A stretch of DNA of 35,460 nt, from contig NZ_NMWT01000007.1 of NCBI RefSeq assembly GCF_002860365.1, positions 1-35,460 of the forward strand, written 5' to 3'. Positions 7,654 through 15,622 of this stretch are shown here, one piece after another. The first letter of the stretch is position 1. Each line of letters begins with the position of its first letter. The translations under genes were made by a program, and so were the position numbers. The DNA is from Bifidobacterium parmae. GTDB lineage: Bacteria; Actinomycetota; Actinomycetes; Actinomycetales; Bifidobacteriaceae. The notes beneath the pieces were generated by a model. It had not been told where the DNA came from, did not search any database, and worked only from the letters and a program-made list of their open reading frames with translations.

Positions 7654-8958
7654 TCACACGCCCAATGCGCCGATGGGGATGACGTAGATGCCGTCTTCGC
7701 GGCGGTAGGCGTATTGGCCGATGCCAATCAATACGGCCAGGAACTCAGGGGCGCGGGTCCGGGCGTCCGGGTTTCTCAGCAATTTGGCCTTGAGACGATT
7801 CAGGTTCGCCGCCGCTTCGGGAACCTTGTCCTCGCTTGACTTGATTTCGAGACCGCCCCATCGCCCGTCCGCCAGTTCGATGATGGCATCGCATTCCAGC
7901 CCTGAGTCGTCATGGTAGTACCGCACCGGCTCCATCCCGATGTCCGGCAATGCGCGAGCGTATACCAGCAGGTCGCGCACGCACAGGTTTTCGAACAGGA
8001 ACCCGAAGGTCTGCCAATCCGCGATCAGCGCTTTCGGATTCATGCCCAACACCGCGGCGGCAATGGACGGATCGGCGAAGTATCGACGCGGCTTGGTCTG
8101 CAAGCGCTTCGGCGAGCGCGCAGGCGGCACCCACCCCGGTACCGGATCGATGACGAACATGCTCTCGAACATGCTCACGTATTCGGAGACCGTGCGATCA
8201 GACACGAAATCGTCCAGATTCTCCTCGGAACCGTACATGTCCTTGCGCAGGGTCTTGAACGTAACCGCTTGGCCGACATTGCGCGACAGGGAGTTCATCA
8301 GCCGTCTGGCGACGTCCGGATTCTTGCCCAACCGGCTGACGCCTTCGGACAACGTCAACCGAACGTACTCACGAATCAGCGTCTGCGCATCGGCCACCGG
8401 CATATCGATCGCCTCGGGCCATCCGCCCCGGCATACGGCGTCCAGCAGCGCCTCCGTATCCATTGCGGTGTTCGCCGCCTCGAACTCATGGTCGAACAGC
8501 GCCTGCAAACTGACGGCGCCTGTGGAGAGTCCGGATTCCATCAGACTCATCGGATTCATCCGAATGCGACCGATGCGCCCCGCTCCGCTATGCTGCGGCA
8601 GGCTTCGTTGCCGCGGCGTCGACGACCCCGTCAACAGCCACTGGCCCTCCTTCCCCGAATCGTCGTCCACGTGATGCCGGACCTCATCCCAAATCGCGGG
8701 GACCAATTGCCATTCGTCGATGACATGCGGACGATCGCCCAACAGCATCAGGGATGGATCGGCGCGTGCCACAGCCAGATTGTTGCCGCGATCCACATAG
8801 GTGATGCTCGACGCATGGGCCCGCGCCGACCACGTCTTACCACACCATTTCGTGCCCGTGACCTCGACGGCGCCGAAAATGCGCTGGTACCGCTCGATCT
8901 GGGCGTCCACGATTCGGGGACGATAACCGGAGGGCCTGATTGCATCGCCGTCGTTCAT
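7654..8958 (-). CDS. AAA-type ATPase with DUF4143 domain
   Basis: 434 codons from ATG 8958; an in-frame TTG at 9015 is an alternative start but lies inside a repeat array. The N-terminal ATPase has a Walker A GTKWCGKT (residues 35-42), a Walker B-like HVIDEWQ (D81/E82) and a sensor-like LLTGSSTP. The C-terminal DUF4143 region ends in a PD-(D/E)xK-like signature, ECDAIIEL then GLEIKSS. Proteins of this AAA_14/DUF4143 type are common accessory genes in gut Actinomycetota and anaerobes. They have no firmly established function, and a nuclease or mobile-element link is only suggested by the EIK motif. Base composition looks less GC-rich than its neighbours, consistent with transfer. Confidence 0.85.
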   Translation of the reverse strand: MNDGDAIRPSGYRPRIVDAQIERYQRIFGAVEVTGTKWCGKTWSARAHASSITYVDRGNNLAVARADPSLMLLGDRPHVIDEWQLVPAIWDEVRHHVDDDSGKEGQWLLTGSSTPRQRSLPQHSGAGRIGRIRMNPMSLMESGLSTGAVSLQALFDHEFEAANTAMDTEALLDAVCRGGWPEAIDMPVADAQTLIREYVRLTLSEGVSRLGKNPDVARRLMNSLSRNVGQAVTFKTLRKDMYGSEENLDDFVSDRTVSEYVSMFESMFVIDPVPGWVPPARSPKRLQTKPRRYFADPSIAAAVLGMNPKALIADWQTFGFLFENLCVRDLLVYARALPDIGMEPVRYYHDDSGLECDAIIELADGRWGGLEIKSSEDKVPEAAANLNRLKAKLLRNPDARTRAPEFLAVLIGIGQYAYRREDGIYVIPIGALGV

Positions 8959-9000
8959 GCTTTCCGTCGCCTTCCATGCCTCACGATGCTGACTACCAGA

Positions 9001-9099
9001 ATCCGAACTTTCCAACGACGAAAATCCGAATCCTTCAACTACAATAATCCGAATATCTCAACTACCAAAATCCGAATTCCTCAACGATGAAAATCCGAA
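9001..9099. repeat. 23-bp tandem array upstream of the DUF4143 gene
   Basis: ATCCGAA recurs at 9001, 9024, 9047, 9070 and 9093, an exact 23-bp period. Read toward the gene, each unit is TTCGGATTTT, a short variable part and GTTGA or a variant. The array ends about 40 bp before the chosen ATG, so it occupies the promoter/leader position. No long unique spacers are present, so it is not a CRISPR. Confidence 0.85.
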
Positions 9100-9239
9100 T
9101 CGAAAGGCACGGAGCCAGGAAACGCAAGCGGTAGCGTACGAGCCGCGAGACGGGCAGGGCTCACGCCAACGCATGCGAGAATCCTGCGAAGCCACGCAAT
9201 ACCAGCGAACACCAGCGAAACGGAGCATCCTCTTACGGC

Positions 9240-9272
9240 AGGAGGCCGGCATCGTGATGATGCCGGCCTCCT
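9240..9272 (-). terminator. fba terminator
   Basis: A 14-bp perfect stem (9240-9253 / 9259-9272, arms beginning AGGAGGCCGGCATC) with a 5-nt loop lies about 120 bp beyond the fba stop. No T-run follows on either strand, so it may act as an RNA 3'-end stabiliser or a bidirectional terminator. Next to it (9271-9315) are five 9-bp units of the type CNNCAATRR. Confidence 0.6.
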
Positions 9273-9393
9273 CCAATGGCCTCAATGGCTGCAATAACCG
9301 CAATAACCTCAATGGGCGTATGGGCACGATAGCCACGACAACCACCAGCCCAAAACACCCACGGACCGCGGACCGCAATCCCGCAGTCGGCCG

Positions 9394-10461
9394 CTACTTG
9401 AGCGCCTTGCCGGCGGAGCCGAGCTCCTGGCAGGCCTCGACCACGCGAGCGGCCATCGAGGTCTCCGCCTCGCGGCCCCACGAACGCGGGTCGTAGAACT
9501 TCTTGTTGCCGACCTCGCCGTCGATCTTGAGGACCGCATCATAATGCGAGAACATGTGGCCGGCCACCGCGCGCGTGAACGCGTACTGGGTGTCGGTGTC
9601 GACGTTCATCTTGACGACGCCGTGGCTGACGGCCTCGGCGATCTCCTCCGGACGGGAGCCGGAGCCGCCGTGGAACACGAGCGCGAACGGCTTGCCGGCC
9701 GGGAAGTCGACCGCGCCGGCGGCGGAGGCGATGCGGCCGTCGACCACGGCGGTGGCGACCTCACGCTGGATGTCGCCGAGCAGGTCCGGGCGCAGCTTCA
9801 CGAATCCCGGCTTGTACGCGCCGTGCACGTTGCCGAACGTGAACGCGGCCATGTAGCGGCCGCGCTCGCCGAGGCCCAGTCGCTGCGCGACCTTCACGCC
9901 GTCGGCCGGCGTCGAGTACAGCTTGTCGTTGATCTCATGGCTGTGGCCGTCCTCCTCGCCGCCGACCGCGCCGATCTCGATCTCGAGCACGGTGTGCGCC
10001 TTGACGGACTTGTCGAGCAGTTCCTCGGCGATGTCGAGGTTCTCGTCGAGCGGCACGGTGGAGCCGTCCCACATGTGCGACTGGAAGGTCGGCTCCTTGC
10101 CGTGCGCGACCTCGTCGGCCTCGTGCGCGAGCAGCGGGCGCACCCATTCGTCGAGGTACTGCTTGGCGCAGTGGTCGGTGTGGAGCGCGACGGTGATGTT
10201 CGGGTACTTCTTCGCGACCTCGTGCGCGAACGCGGCGAACGCCAGCGAACCGGTGACGCGGTCGTTCACGCTCTGGCCGGAGAAGTAGGCGGAGCCGCCG
10301 ACGGACACCTGGATGATGCCGTCGGATTCGGCTTCGGCGAAGCCCTGCAGCGCGGCGTTCAGGGTCTGCGTGCTCGTCACGTTGATGGCGGGGTACGCGT
10401 AGCCGCCGCGACGTGCGGCGTCGAGCATTTCAGCATAACGTTCGGGAGTTGCGATAGTCAT
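9394..10461 (-). CDS. fba: Class II fructose-bisphosphate aldolase
   Basis: 355 codons, starting at ATG 10461. It is a zinc-dependent aldolase that interconverts fructose-1,6-bisphosphate with DHAP and glyceraldehyde-3-phosphate. The hallmark VALHTDHCAK is at residues 91-100; D96 is the expected proton-transfer residue and H97 a zinc ligand. Also visible are EIEIGAVGGEEDGH, KPFALVFHGGSGS and VVKMNVDTDTQYAFT, the C-terminal substrate-binding blocks. Length and motifs fit the class IIA (E. coli FbaA-like) type. No strong Shine-Dalgarno is seen before the ATG. It is divergent from pepC across a concentric inverted-repeat element. Confidence 0.95.
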   Translation of the reverse strand: MTIATPERYAEMLDAARRGGYAYPAINVTSTQTLNAALQGFAEAESDGIIQVSVGGSAYFSGQSVNDRVTGSLAFAAFAHEVAKKYPNITVALHTDHCAKQYLDEWVRPLLAHEADEVAHGKEPTFQSHMWDGSTVPLDENLDIAEELLDKSVKAHTVLEIEIGAVGGEEDGHSHEINDKLYSTPADGVKVAQRLGLGERGRYMAAFTFGNVHGAYKPGFVKLRPDLLGDIQREVATAVVDGRIASAAGAVDFPAGKPFALVFHGGSGSRPEEIAEAVSHGVVKMNVDTDTQYAFTRAVAGHMFSHYDAVLKIDGEVGNKKFYDPRSWGREAETSMAARVVEACQELGSAGKALK

Positions 10462-10803
10462 ACGGCCATTATCGCGCCCCCGCCCGGAACACGCACGCCG
10501 GGTGATCATTCCCCGCTGTGAATTCCCGCACAAGTCACACGCCCGTCGCCTCGCGGCCATGTGCCGCGTGCCACCCCACGCCTGTTCCACGGTTCCCGTC
10601 CCGCCAAGCGTACGTTCGCGACGGGATTATCCCTCCTCATCGTGGAAAACGTACGCTGACGATTTCTCAACGTACGTTTTCCACGGTGGCGGCCGAAAAC
10701 ACCGCTGCGAACGTACGCCCATACCCCGCTCACCCCAAGCACCCCTCCCACATCCCCGCACGTCTCCACTCCCTCCGCCGTCATCGCGCGATAATAGGGA
10801 ACC
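10462..10803. other. fba-pepC divergent intergenic region
   Basis: 342 bp without a gene. It must hold the promoters of both fba and pepC. It also contains the concentric four-site palindrome at 10608-10718 and C-rich sequence before pepC. Confidence 0.6.
10608..10718. repeat. Concentric double inverted repeat built on CGTACG
   Basis: The outer arms are GCGTACGTTCGC (10608-10619) and GCGAACGTACGC (10707-10718). The inner arms are CGTGGAAAACGTACG (10641-10655) and CGTACGTTTTCCACG (10671-10685). All are perfect matches and both pairs share one centre at 10663. The half-site CGTACGTT therefore occurs four times in +,-,+,- orientation with 39, 23 and 39 bp steps. It could be a cooperative operator for the divergent genes or a small palindromic element. 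Confidence 0.8.
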
Positions 10804-12327
10804 ATGACCGATACCAACGCACAGCCCACATCCGAAACCACCACACCCCCCGCGGCCACAACCCCCGCGGCCGAAACCACACCCAACGCCGCAACCGCCG
10901 CCCTCACCCCCGCCGCGCTCGACGCCTATTCCGCCGACTTCAACGCCTCCCGCGCGAACCGCGTGGCCGCGACCGCCGCGACCAGCACCGGCGTGCTCAA
11001 GGCCGCGACCGACTACCGCGGCCTGCGCGCGCTGCCCCGCGACGACTTCTCGATCGAACTCAAGCAGGGTTCGATCACCGCGCAGGAGCGGTCCGGCCGC
11101 TGCTGGATGTTCGCGAGCCTCAACACGCTCCGCCATGACGTGATCCGCCGCTGGAACCTCGACGATTTCGAGTTCTCGGAGACCTACCTGTTCTTCTACG
11201 ACAAGATCGAGAAGTCGAACTTCTACCTCGATCAGGTGCTGCAAACGCTCGACGAGCCGACCGATTCGCGCCTGTTCCAGGCGATCAACGACTATCCGGC
11301 GGACGACGGCGGCTGGTGGCAGATGTTCGCCTCGCTCGCCGCGAAGTACGGTCTGGTGCCGAAGTCCGCGTATCCGGAGACCGCGAATTCCCGCGATTCG
11401 GACGCGTTCACGCAATATCTCAACGCGAAGTTGCGTGAGTTCGCGCTCGAGCTGCGCGCGCGGCACGCGGCGGGCGCGAACGCCGCCGCGTTGCGTGCGC
11501 GCGTGCGCGAGCAGATGGACGACGTGTACCGCATCGTCGCGGTCGCGCTCGGCGAGCCGCCGAGGACGTTCGATTGGACGGCGCGTCAGAAGGATGACGA
11601 CGATGATGCGGACGGCGCGAAGAAGGATTCCGGCGACGCCGCGAAGAAGACCGATGCCAAGAAGGCCGATGACGGGTTCGTGAAGGGCAGACTGATCAGC
11701 GAGCACGGCATCACGCCGCTCGACTTCTACGCGAAGTACGTCAAGCAGGATCTCGACGACTACGTGGGTGTGGTGAACGCGCCGATGGCGCGCACGCCGT
11801 TCGGCCACCTGTACCGTCTCGCGCACACGGGCAACGTGGTCGGCGGGCATCCGATCGAGTTCGCGAACGTGGAGATGAGCGTGTTCAAGAAGGCGGTGAT
11901 CGACCAGTTGAAGAGCGGCCGTCCGGTGTGGTTCGCGTGCGACTGCGACCAGTTCTCGCTGCGCGGCGAGGGCGTGTTCAGCCGTGACGTGGTGCGCGTG
12001 GAGGACCTGTTCGGCATCGAGTACACGATGGGCAAGGGCGATCGGCTCGAATACGGCGTGAGCCCGTCGAACCACGCGATGACGCTGCTCGGCGTGAACC
12101 TCGACGCGGACGGCAACCCGGACCGGTGGAAGATCGAGAACAGCTGGGGCAAGGACGCGGGCCGCGACGGCTACTTCGTCGCCTCCGACGCCTGGTTCGA
12201 CGAGTACGTGAACGAGGCCACGATCCACACGAGCGTGCTCGACGAGTCCACGCGCCGGATCTTCACGACCGAGCCGGTCCCCGTGCAGCCCTGGGAACCA
12301 ATCTCCCGCGCCACCCGCTGCGCATAA
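10804..12327 (+). CDS. pepC: Aminopeptidase C (bleomycin hydrolase family)
   Basis: 507 codons. It is a cytosolic papain-fold (C1B) aminopeptidase that trims N-terminal residues from peptides, usually as a hexamer. Catalytic Cys is C100 in ERSGRCWMFASLN, His is H424 in SNHAMTLLGV and Asn is N446 in IENSWGKD. A Thr/Ala/Pro-rich N-terminal stretch of about 35 residues precedes the conserved fold. A Lys/Asp-rich insertion (about 263-291, DDDDDADGAKKD) is unusual and probably a surface loop. ATG 10804 follows TAGGGAACC. It is single, with the repeat-rich 12328-12832 region downstream. Confidence 0.95.
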   Translation: MTDTNAQPTSETTTPPAATTPAAETTPNAATAALTPAALDAYSADFNASRANRVAATAATSTGVLKAATDYRGLRALPRDDFSIELKQGSITAQERSGRCWMFASLNTLRHDVIRRWNLDDFEFSETYLFFYDKIEKSNFYLDQVLQTLDEPTDSRLFQAINDYPADDGGWWQMFASLAAKYGLVPKSAYPETANSRDSDAFTQYLNAKLREFALELRARHAAGANAAALRARVREQMDDVYRIVAVALGEPPRTFDWTARQKDDDDDADGAKKDSGDAAKKTDAKKADDGFVKGRLISEHGITPLDFYAKYVKQDLDDYVGVVNAPMARTPFGHLYRLAHTGNVVGGHPIEFANVEMSVFKKAVIDQLKSGRPVWFACDCDQFSLRGEGVFSRDVVRVEDLFGIEYTMGKGDRLEYGVSPSNHAMTLLGVNLDADGNPDRWKIENSWGKDAGRDGYFVASDAWFDEYVNEATIHTSVLDESTRRIFTTEPVPVQPWEPISRATRCA

Positions 12328-12408
12328 CCCCCACCCTCATATCTCCGCCCCGCCGGCAGAGGCTCCCGCGTTCCGACGACTATGGAGACGGGTGGGGGTC
12401 AAATCCCG

Positions 12409-12600
12409 CCCCCGCCGGCAGAGACTCCCGGCGAAACCGAATATCGGAACACGTTCGACGAGATTCCGCCCCCGCTGGCGGGGGCTCCCGGCGAAGCCGG
12501 GTGGGGGTGGTCCGCACGGCAGACCACGCGCCCTACGACGGCGCAACCCGTCGACCACCCTCAGTCATGCTCCGCATGACAGCTCCCACCAGCGGGAGCC
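12409..12600. repeat. REP-like units after pepC
   Basis: The clearest unit (12468-12510) has CCCCCGC-tg-GCGGGGG, then CTCCCGGC-gaa-GCCGGG in place of the usual GTCGGC hairpin, and ends GGGGGTGG. A partial unit precedes it. A reversed variant follows (TCAGTCATGC-tccGCATGAC, then CTCCC-accagc-GGGAG). The second hairpin is re-paired (CCGGC/GCCGG instead of TCGGC/GCCGA), which suggests that the folding is conserved rather than the exact sequence. Confidence 0.7.
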
Positions 12601-12670
12601 AGCGGGACCCAGCGGGAGCCGGTGGAAGCCAGCGGAAACCAGCGGAACCCAGCGGAACCCAGCGGAAGCC
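12591..12670. repeat. 10-bp tandem array, eight units
   Basis: Eight consecutive decamers of the form AGCGGRAVCC lie in exact register from 12591 to 12670 (one starts GGTGG). The array begins within the right arm of a REP-like hairpin and looks like an expansion of it. The period equals about one helical turn. Confidence 0.85.
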
Positions 12671-12787
12671 GGCACCCATTCCCCTACAACAGCAGAGGCG
12701 GCCGCGATACGGTCGTGACATCCACGTGACATATGCGCGGGCTCACAATAAATTGTTCTCACCGTGCGCTCACGGGAACCGGAACAA

Positions 12788-12829
12788 CCCCCTGAAAAAC
12801 AAAAGAACCGTTGGCATTCCAACGGTTCT
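12788..12829 (-). terminator. Intrinsic terminator of the tRNA-Gly gene
   Basis: A perfect 11-bp stem AGAACCGTTGG (12804-12814) / CCAACGGTTCT (12819-12829) with loop CATT. On the minus strand it is followed by TTTTGTTTTT. This is a textbook rho-independent terminator four bases beyond the tRNA 3' end. Confidence 0.92.
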
Positions 12830-12832
12830 CAC

Positions 12833-12906
12833 TGGAGCGGATGACGGGAGTCGAACCCGCCTTTAAAGCTTGGGAAGCTTTCGTTCTACCGATGAACTAC
12901 ATCCGC
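12833..12906 (-). tRNA. tRNA-Gly (anticodon CCC)
   Basis: 74 nt including an encoded CCA. The acceptor stem is GCGGATG (12906-12900) with CATCCGC. The D arm carries GTTC...GAAC. The anticodon stem-loop is AAAGC-TTCCCAA-GCTTT, with CCC at positions 34-36, and the T arm is CGGGTTCGACTCCCG. It is a stand-alone gene with its own downstream terminator. Confidence 0.96.
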
Positions 12907-13092
12907 AAGGGTGCGTCTTTTGGACGCGAGCCCCCAGTCTAAACACGGTCCGGGACGTGACGCCCCATCGTCTCACTACGCGGGCACGCACCGCGCAACC
13001 CCACGCCCACATCGCCCGCACTCCGGACACCCACGTCGCCGAACCATCCAAGCCCCCGGAAACCTCACGGGCAACCCCGACAGCACTACTCC

Positions 13093-14025
13093 TCACGACT
13101 CGAAAGCCCGCGCCTCCCGAACCTTCCGCGCCTCCCGAATCTCCCGAACCTCCCGCACGGCCGCGGCCACCTGCTGCGGATCGGTGCGCTCGTAGGCGCT
13201 GTCGCCGCCGCCTCCCGGCCCTCCGGCGGACCGCACCACGGTTTTGGCGGACAGGTGCAGCGCGTCGACGCCCGTCGCGGCCACACGCGCGAAATCGGCC
13301 GGGCGCAGTCCGCCGCCGGCCATGATCTGGATGCGTCCGCCGGCCCAGTCGGCGAGTTCGGCGAGCGCGTCGACGCCTTCCGGCACGCTGGCCGCGCCGC
13401 CGGAGGTGAGCACGCGCGTGTATCCGAGCGCGATCAGCGTCTCCAGCGCCTCGCGTCGTCCTGCCGCCGGCACCATGTCGAACGCGCGGTGGAACGTCAT
13501 GTCGACGTGCGCGCGTTCCAGCCGCGCCGCCTCCTCGTGCGCGCGGTCGATGAGCCGTCGCGCGAAGTCCTCGTCGATCGTGCCGTCCGCGCGCAGTCCG
13601 CCGACGACGACTCCGGCCGCACCGGCCTCCAGCGCGGGGCCGATGTCGGCGAGCTGCATGGTCCGGTCGTCGGCGTCGTACACGAAATCGCCGCCGCGGT
13701 TGCGGATGAGCGCCTGCACGCCGAGCGGGATGCGCGGCGGAACGGCATCCGCACCGGCAGCACCAGCGGCACCAGCGGCACCGGCAGCACCGGCAGCACC
13801 AGCGCCGGCAGCGACGGCGGCGCACAGCCGTATCGCGCCGTAGCTGGGCGTGAGCCCTCCGGTCGCGCCGAGCGCGGCGCACAGTTCGATGCGGTCCGCG
13901 CCGGCGGCCGCGGCGACGGCGGCGCCGCACGCGTCCTGCACCGCGATCTCCAATACGGGTGCGGCGGCCTGCGCAGGCCGCTTGTCCGACGCATCCTTCT
14001 TCGCATTCATCGGCATATCGTCCAT
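13093..14025 (-). CDS. cutC: CutC family protein
   Basis: 310 codons, starting at ATG 14025 (in-frame ATGs at 14016 and 14010 are alternatives). CutC proteins are cytosolic TIM-barrel proteins historically linked to copper handling; their reaction is unproven. Family blocks are clear: LEIAVQDACGAAVAAAAGAD, RIELCAALGATGGLTPSYG, PRIPLGVQALIRNRGGDFVY, VVVGGLRADGTID, DMTFHRAFDMV, LTSGG and IMAGGGLRP. It is longer than the usual 200-250 residues because of an Ala/Gly tandem repeat (AGAAGAAGAAGAAG, near 13760-13810) and a charged C-terminal tail. It lies downstream of the ROK gene on the same strand with 64 bp between them, so read-through is possible. Confidence 0.9.
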   Translation of the reverse strand: MDDMPMNAKKDASDKRPAQAAAPVLEIAVQDACGAAVAAAAGADRIELCAALGATGGLTPSYGAIRLCAAVAAGAGAAGAAGAAGAAGAAGADAVPPRIPLGVQALIRNRGGDFVYDADDRTMQLADIGPALEAGAAGVVVGGLRADGTIDEDFARRLIDRAHEEAARLERAHVDMTFHRAFDMVPAAGRREALETLIALGYTRVLTSGGAASVPEGVDALAELADWAGGRIQIMAGGGLRPADFARVAATGVDALHLSAKTVVRSAGGPGGGGDSAYERTDPQQVAAAVREVREIREARKVREARAFES

Positions 14026-14089
14026 GCCGGCGATTCTACCGGACTGCCGGAGGATGCGGGGCGGCGGCGCGGCCGTCGCCGCCGGCCGT

Positions 14090-15313
14090 TCACGCGCCGA
14101 TGAACCGCAGCGGATCGTCGATGAACCGGCGCAGGCCGCGTTCGGCCGCGCCGTACAGCGAGGGGTGTTCCGCGACGGGCGGCGTGGCGACGCGCACCGT
14201 CATGTCGGCCGGTCCGACGATCTCCTCGCGCAAGCGGTTTTCGAGCACGATGGTGAGTTCGTCGCCAAAGTGCGTCCACAGGCCACCGAGCAGCACTGTG
14301 TCCACGTCGATGAGGTTGACGGCGGAGGCGATGGCGGAGACGAGCGCGTCGATGGCCCGGTCGATCACCGCGGTGATCTGCGGGTCGCCGGCGCGCCAGC
14401 CGTCGAGGAGCCGCCTGACGGCGTCCGATTTGGTGGCGAGGCCGCCGTCGGCGAGGCCGGCGGCCTCGACCATGGCGCGGCGACCCGCGTACATTTCGAG
14501 GCATCCGCGGCGGCCGCACGTGCAGCGCGGCCCGTCCATCGCGACGGACAGGTGGCCGATCTCGCCGGAGAATCCGTGCGATCCGCGGACCACTTCGCCG
14601 TCGCGCACGATGGCGCCGCCGATGCCGACGTCGGTGGAGACGTAGATGAAGGAGTCGCGTCGGTCGACGACGTCGAGGAAGTCGGCGCGTTCGGTGGCGT
14701 AGCCGGGGATCTGCGCGATGGCGGCCATTTTCGCCTCGTTGCCGGGGATGGCGTCGAGGCGTCGCACCACGTCGAAGCGCGTGAGGTCGAGGTCGGTCCA
14801 ACCGAGGTTGCGGGCGACCGCCAGCCGGTTGCCGGTGATGACGCCGGGCAGGGCGAGGCCGGTGCCGGCCACCGTGCATTTGCGGCGGGCGAGCTGCTGT
14901 TCCAGCGTCGCCGTCATGGCGTCGAGCCGCGCGAACACGTGTTGCGGATCGGAGTCGGTCATGTCGTCGTTCACCCATTCGCGGCCGAGCGTGTCGCCGT
15001 TGATGTCGAGGGCGAGGCAGCCGTAGCCGTCGGTGTTGACCTGCAGGCCGATGCCGGCGATGCGGCCGCCGTGGATGCGCAGCGGCGTGCTGGGCCGGCC
15101 GTAGGATGCGGCGGCGATGGGCTCTCCTTCTTCGGCCACGCCGGATTCGAGCAGCATCGAGACGAGCAGCGACATGGTCGCCTTGGTGAGTCCGGTCTCT
15201 TTGGCGAGGTCGGCGCGGCTCATCGGGGTCTTCGCGCTCAGCAGGGCGTCGATGGTCACGGAGAGATTGTGGTTGCGCAGGTCGTCCTGGTTGATCTTCC
15301 TCAAACCGGCCAT
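14090..15313 (-). CDS. xylR: ROK-family transcriptional regulator (probable xylose repressor)
   Basis: 407 codons from ATG 15313, with GAAAGGA eight bases upstream. The N-terminal winged helix-turn-helix is at about 15-60 (MSRADLAKETGLTKATMSLL). The ROK sugar-kinase-like domain follows, with GIGGAIVRDGEV, GFSGEIGHLSV and the zinc-binding CTCGRRGCLE motif. ROK regulators of this design bind DNA until a sugar such as xylose binds the kinase-like domain. It is divergent from xylB, and a shared 15-bp motif at the xylB and xylA promoters points to a repressor of xylose use. The symbol rests on context; the ligand is inferred. Confidence 0.85.
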   Translation of the reverse strand: MAGLRKINQDDLRNHNLSVTIDALLSAKTPMSRADLAKETGLTKATMSLLVSMLLESGVAEEGEPIAAASYGRPSTPLRIHGGRIAGIGLQVNTDGYGCLALDINGDTLGREWVNDDMTDSDPQHVFARLDAMTATLEQQLARRKCTVAGTGLALPGVITGNRLAVARNLGWTDLDLTRFDVVRRLDAIPGNEAKMAAIAQIPGYATERADFLDVVDRRDSFIYVSTDVGIGGAIVRDGEVVRGSHGFSGEIGHLSVAMDGPRCTCGRRGCLEMYAGRRAMVEAAGLADGGLATKSDAVRRLLDGWRAGDPQITAVIDRAIDALVSAIASAVNLIDVDTVLLGGLWTHFGDELTIVLENRLREEIVGPADMTVRVATPPVAEHPSLYGAAERGLRRFIDDPLRFIGA

Positions 15314-15490
15314 GGTGCCTGTCCTTTCGTACTGTCGTCGCGGCCTCGCGGCTTGCTTCGTTCTCGCTTCTCCCATATTCGCCATCCGATGAGCGGGTCG
15401 CGCGCCCGGAGGAATCCGAGGCGCCGGGCTTCGGGCCGTGTGGCGACGTAGACTTTCATAGTAGACGCCGCACGATGCGTTCCGACCGGC

Positions 15491-15516
15491 CGTCGCATGT
15501 CGCATGGCGTGCGACG
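15491..15516. promoter_or_regulatory. Inverted repeat in the xylR-xylB intergenic region
   Basis: CGTCGCA (15491-15497) and TGCGACG (15510-15516) form a 7-bp inverted repeat with a 12-bp spacer. It lies just upstream of the predicted xylB -35 box. It could be a second regulator site, but the evidence is only the dyad and its position. The rest of the 309-bp region holds promoters and no gene. Confidence 0.35.
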
Positions 15517-15525
15517 CGACCTCAC

Positions 15526-15568
15526 TTGCATCTTCATGCCGGAATACAGTATAGTTTAATCGTCTAAC
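15526..15568 (+). promoter_or_regulatory. xylB promoter and candidate ROK operator
   Basis: The -35 candidate is TTGCAT (15526-15531) and the -10 candidate TATAGT (15550-15555), with an 18-bp spacer. GTTTAATCGTCTAAC (15554-15568) overlaps the -10 and start-site region. It matches the motif at the xylA promoter at 12 of 15 positions, with GTT/AAC ends in dyad. Repression by occlusion is the simplest reading. Confidence 0.65.
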
Positions 15569-15622
15569 TTATTAGGTGCGGCGCGTCGAACCCTTGCGCG
15601 CGGCCCTCATCGAGGAGGAAAC

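Larger units (their letters stand above)
12328..12832. other. Repeat-rich gene-free stretch after pepC
   Basis: It contains REP-like units (12409-12435 partial, 12468-12510, 12555-12600), a 10-bp tandem array (12591-12670), then A/T-richer sequence leading to the terminator of the oppositely oriented tRNA. No credible gene was found in either direction. Confidence 0.6.

Noticed and set aside
6693-9099. CRISPR arrays at the 21-bp and 23-bp repeats
   Set aside because: The repeats are contiguous or nearly so, without 30-40 bp unique spacers, and no cas genes are in the window.
10641-10685. DnaA boxes or a replication origin at the TTTTCCACG motifs
   Set aside because: They are only the two arms of one inverted repeat, differ from TTWTCCACA, and no dnaA, dnaN or AT-rich unwinding region is present.
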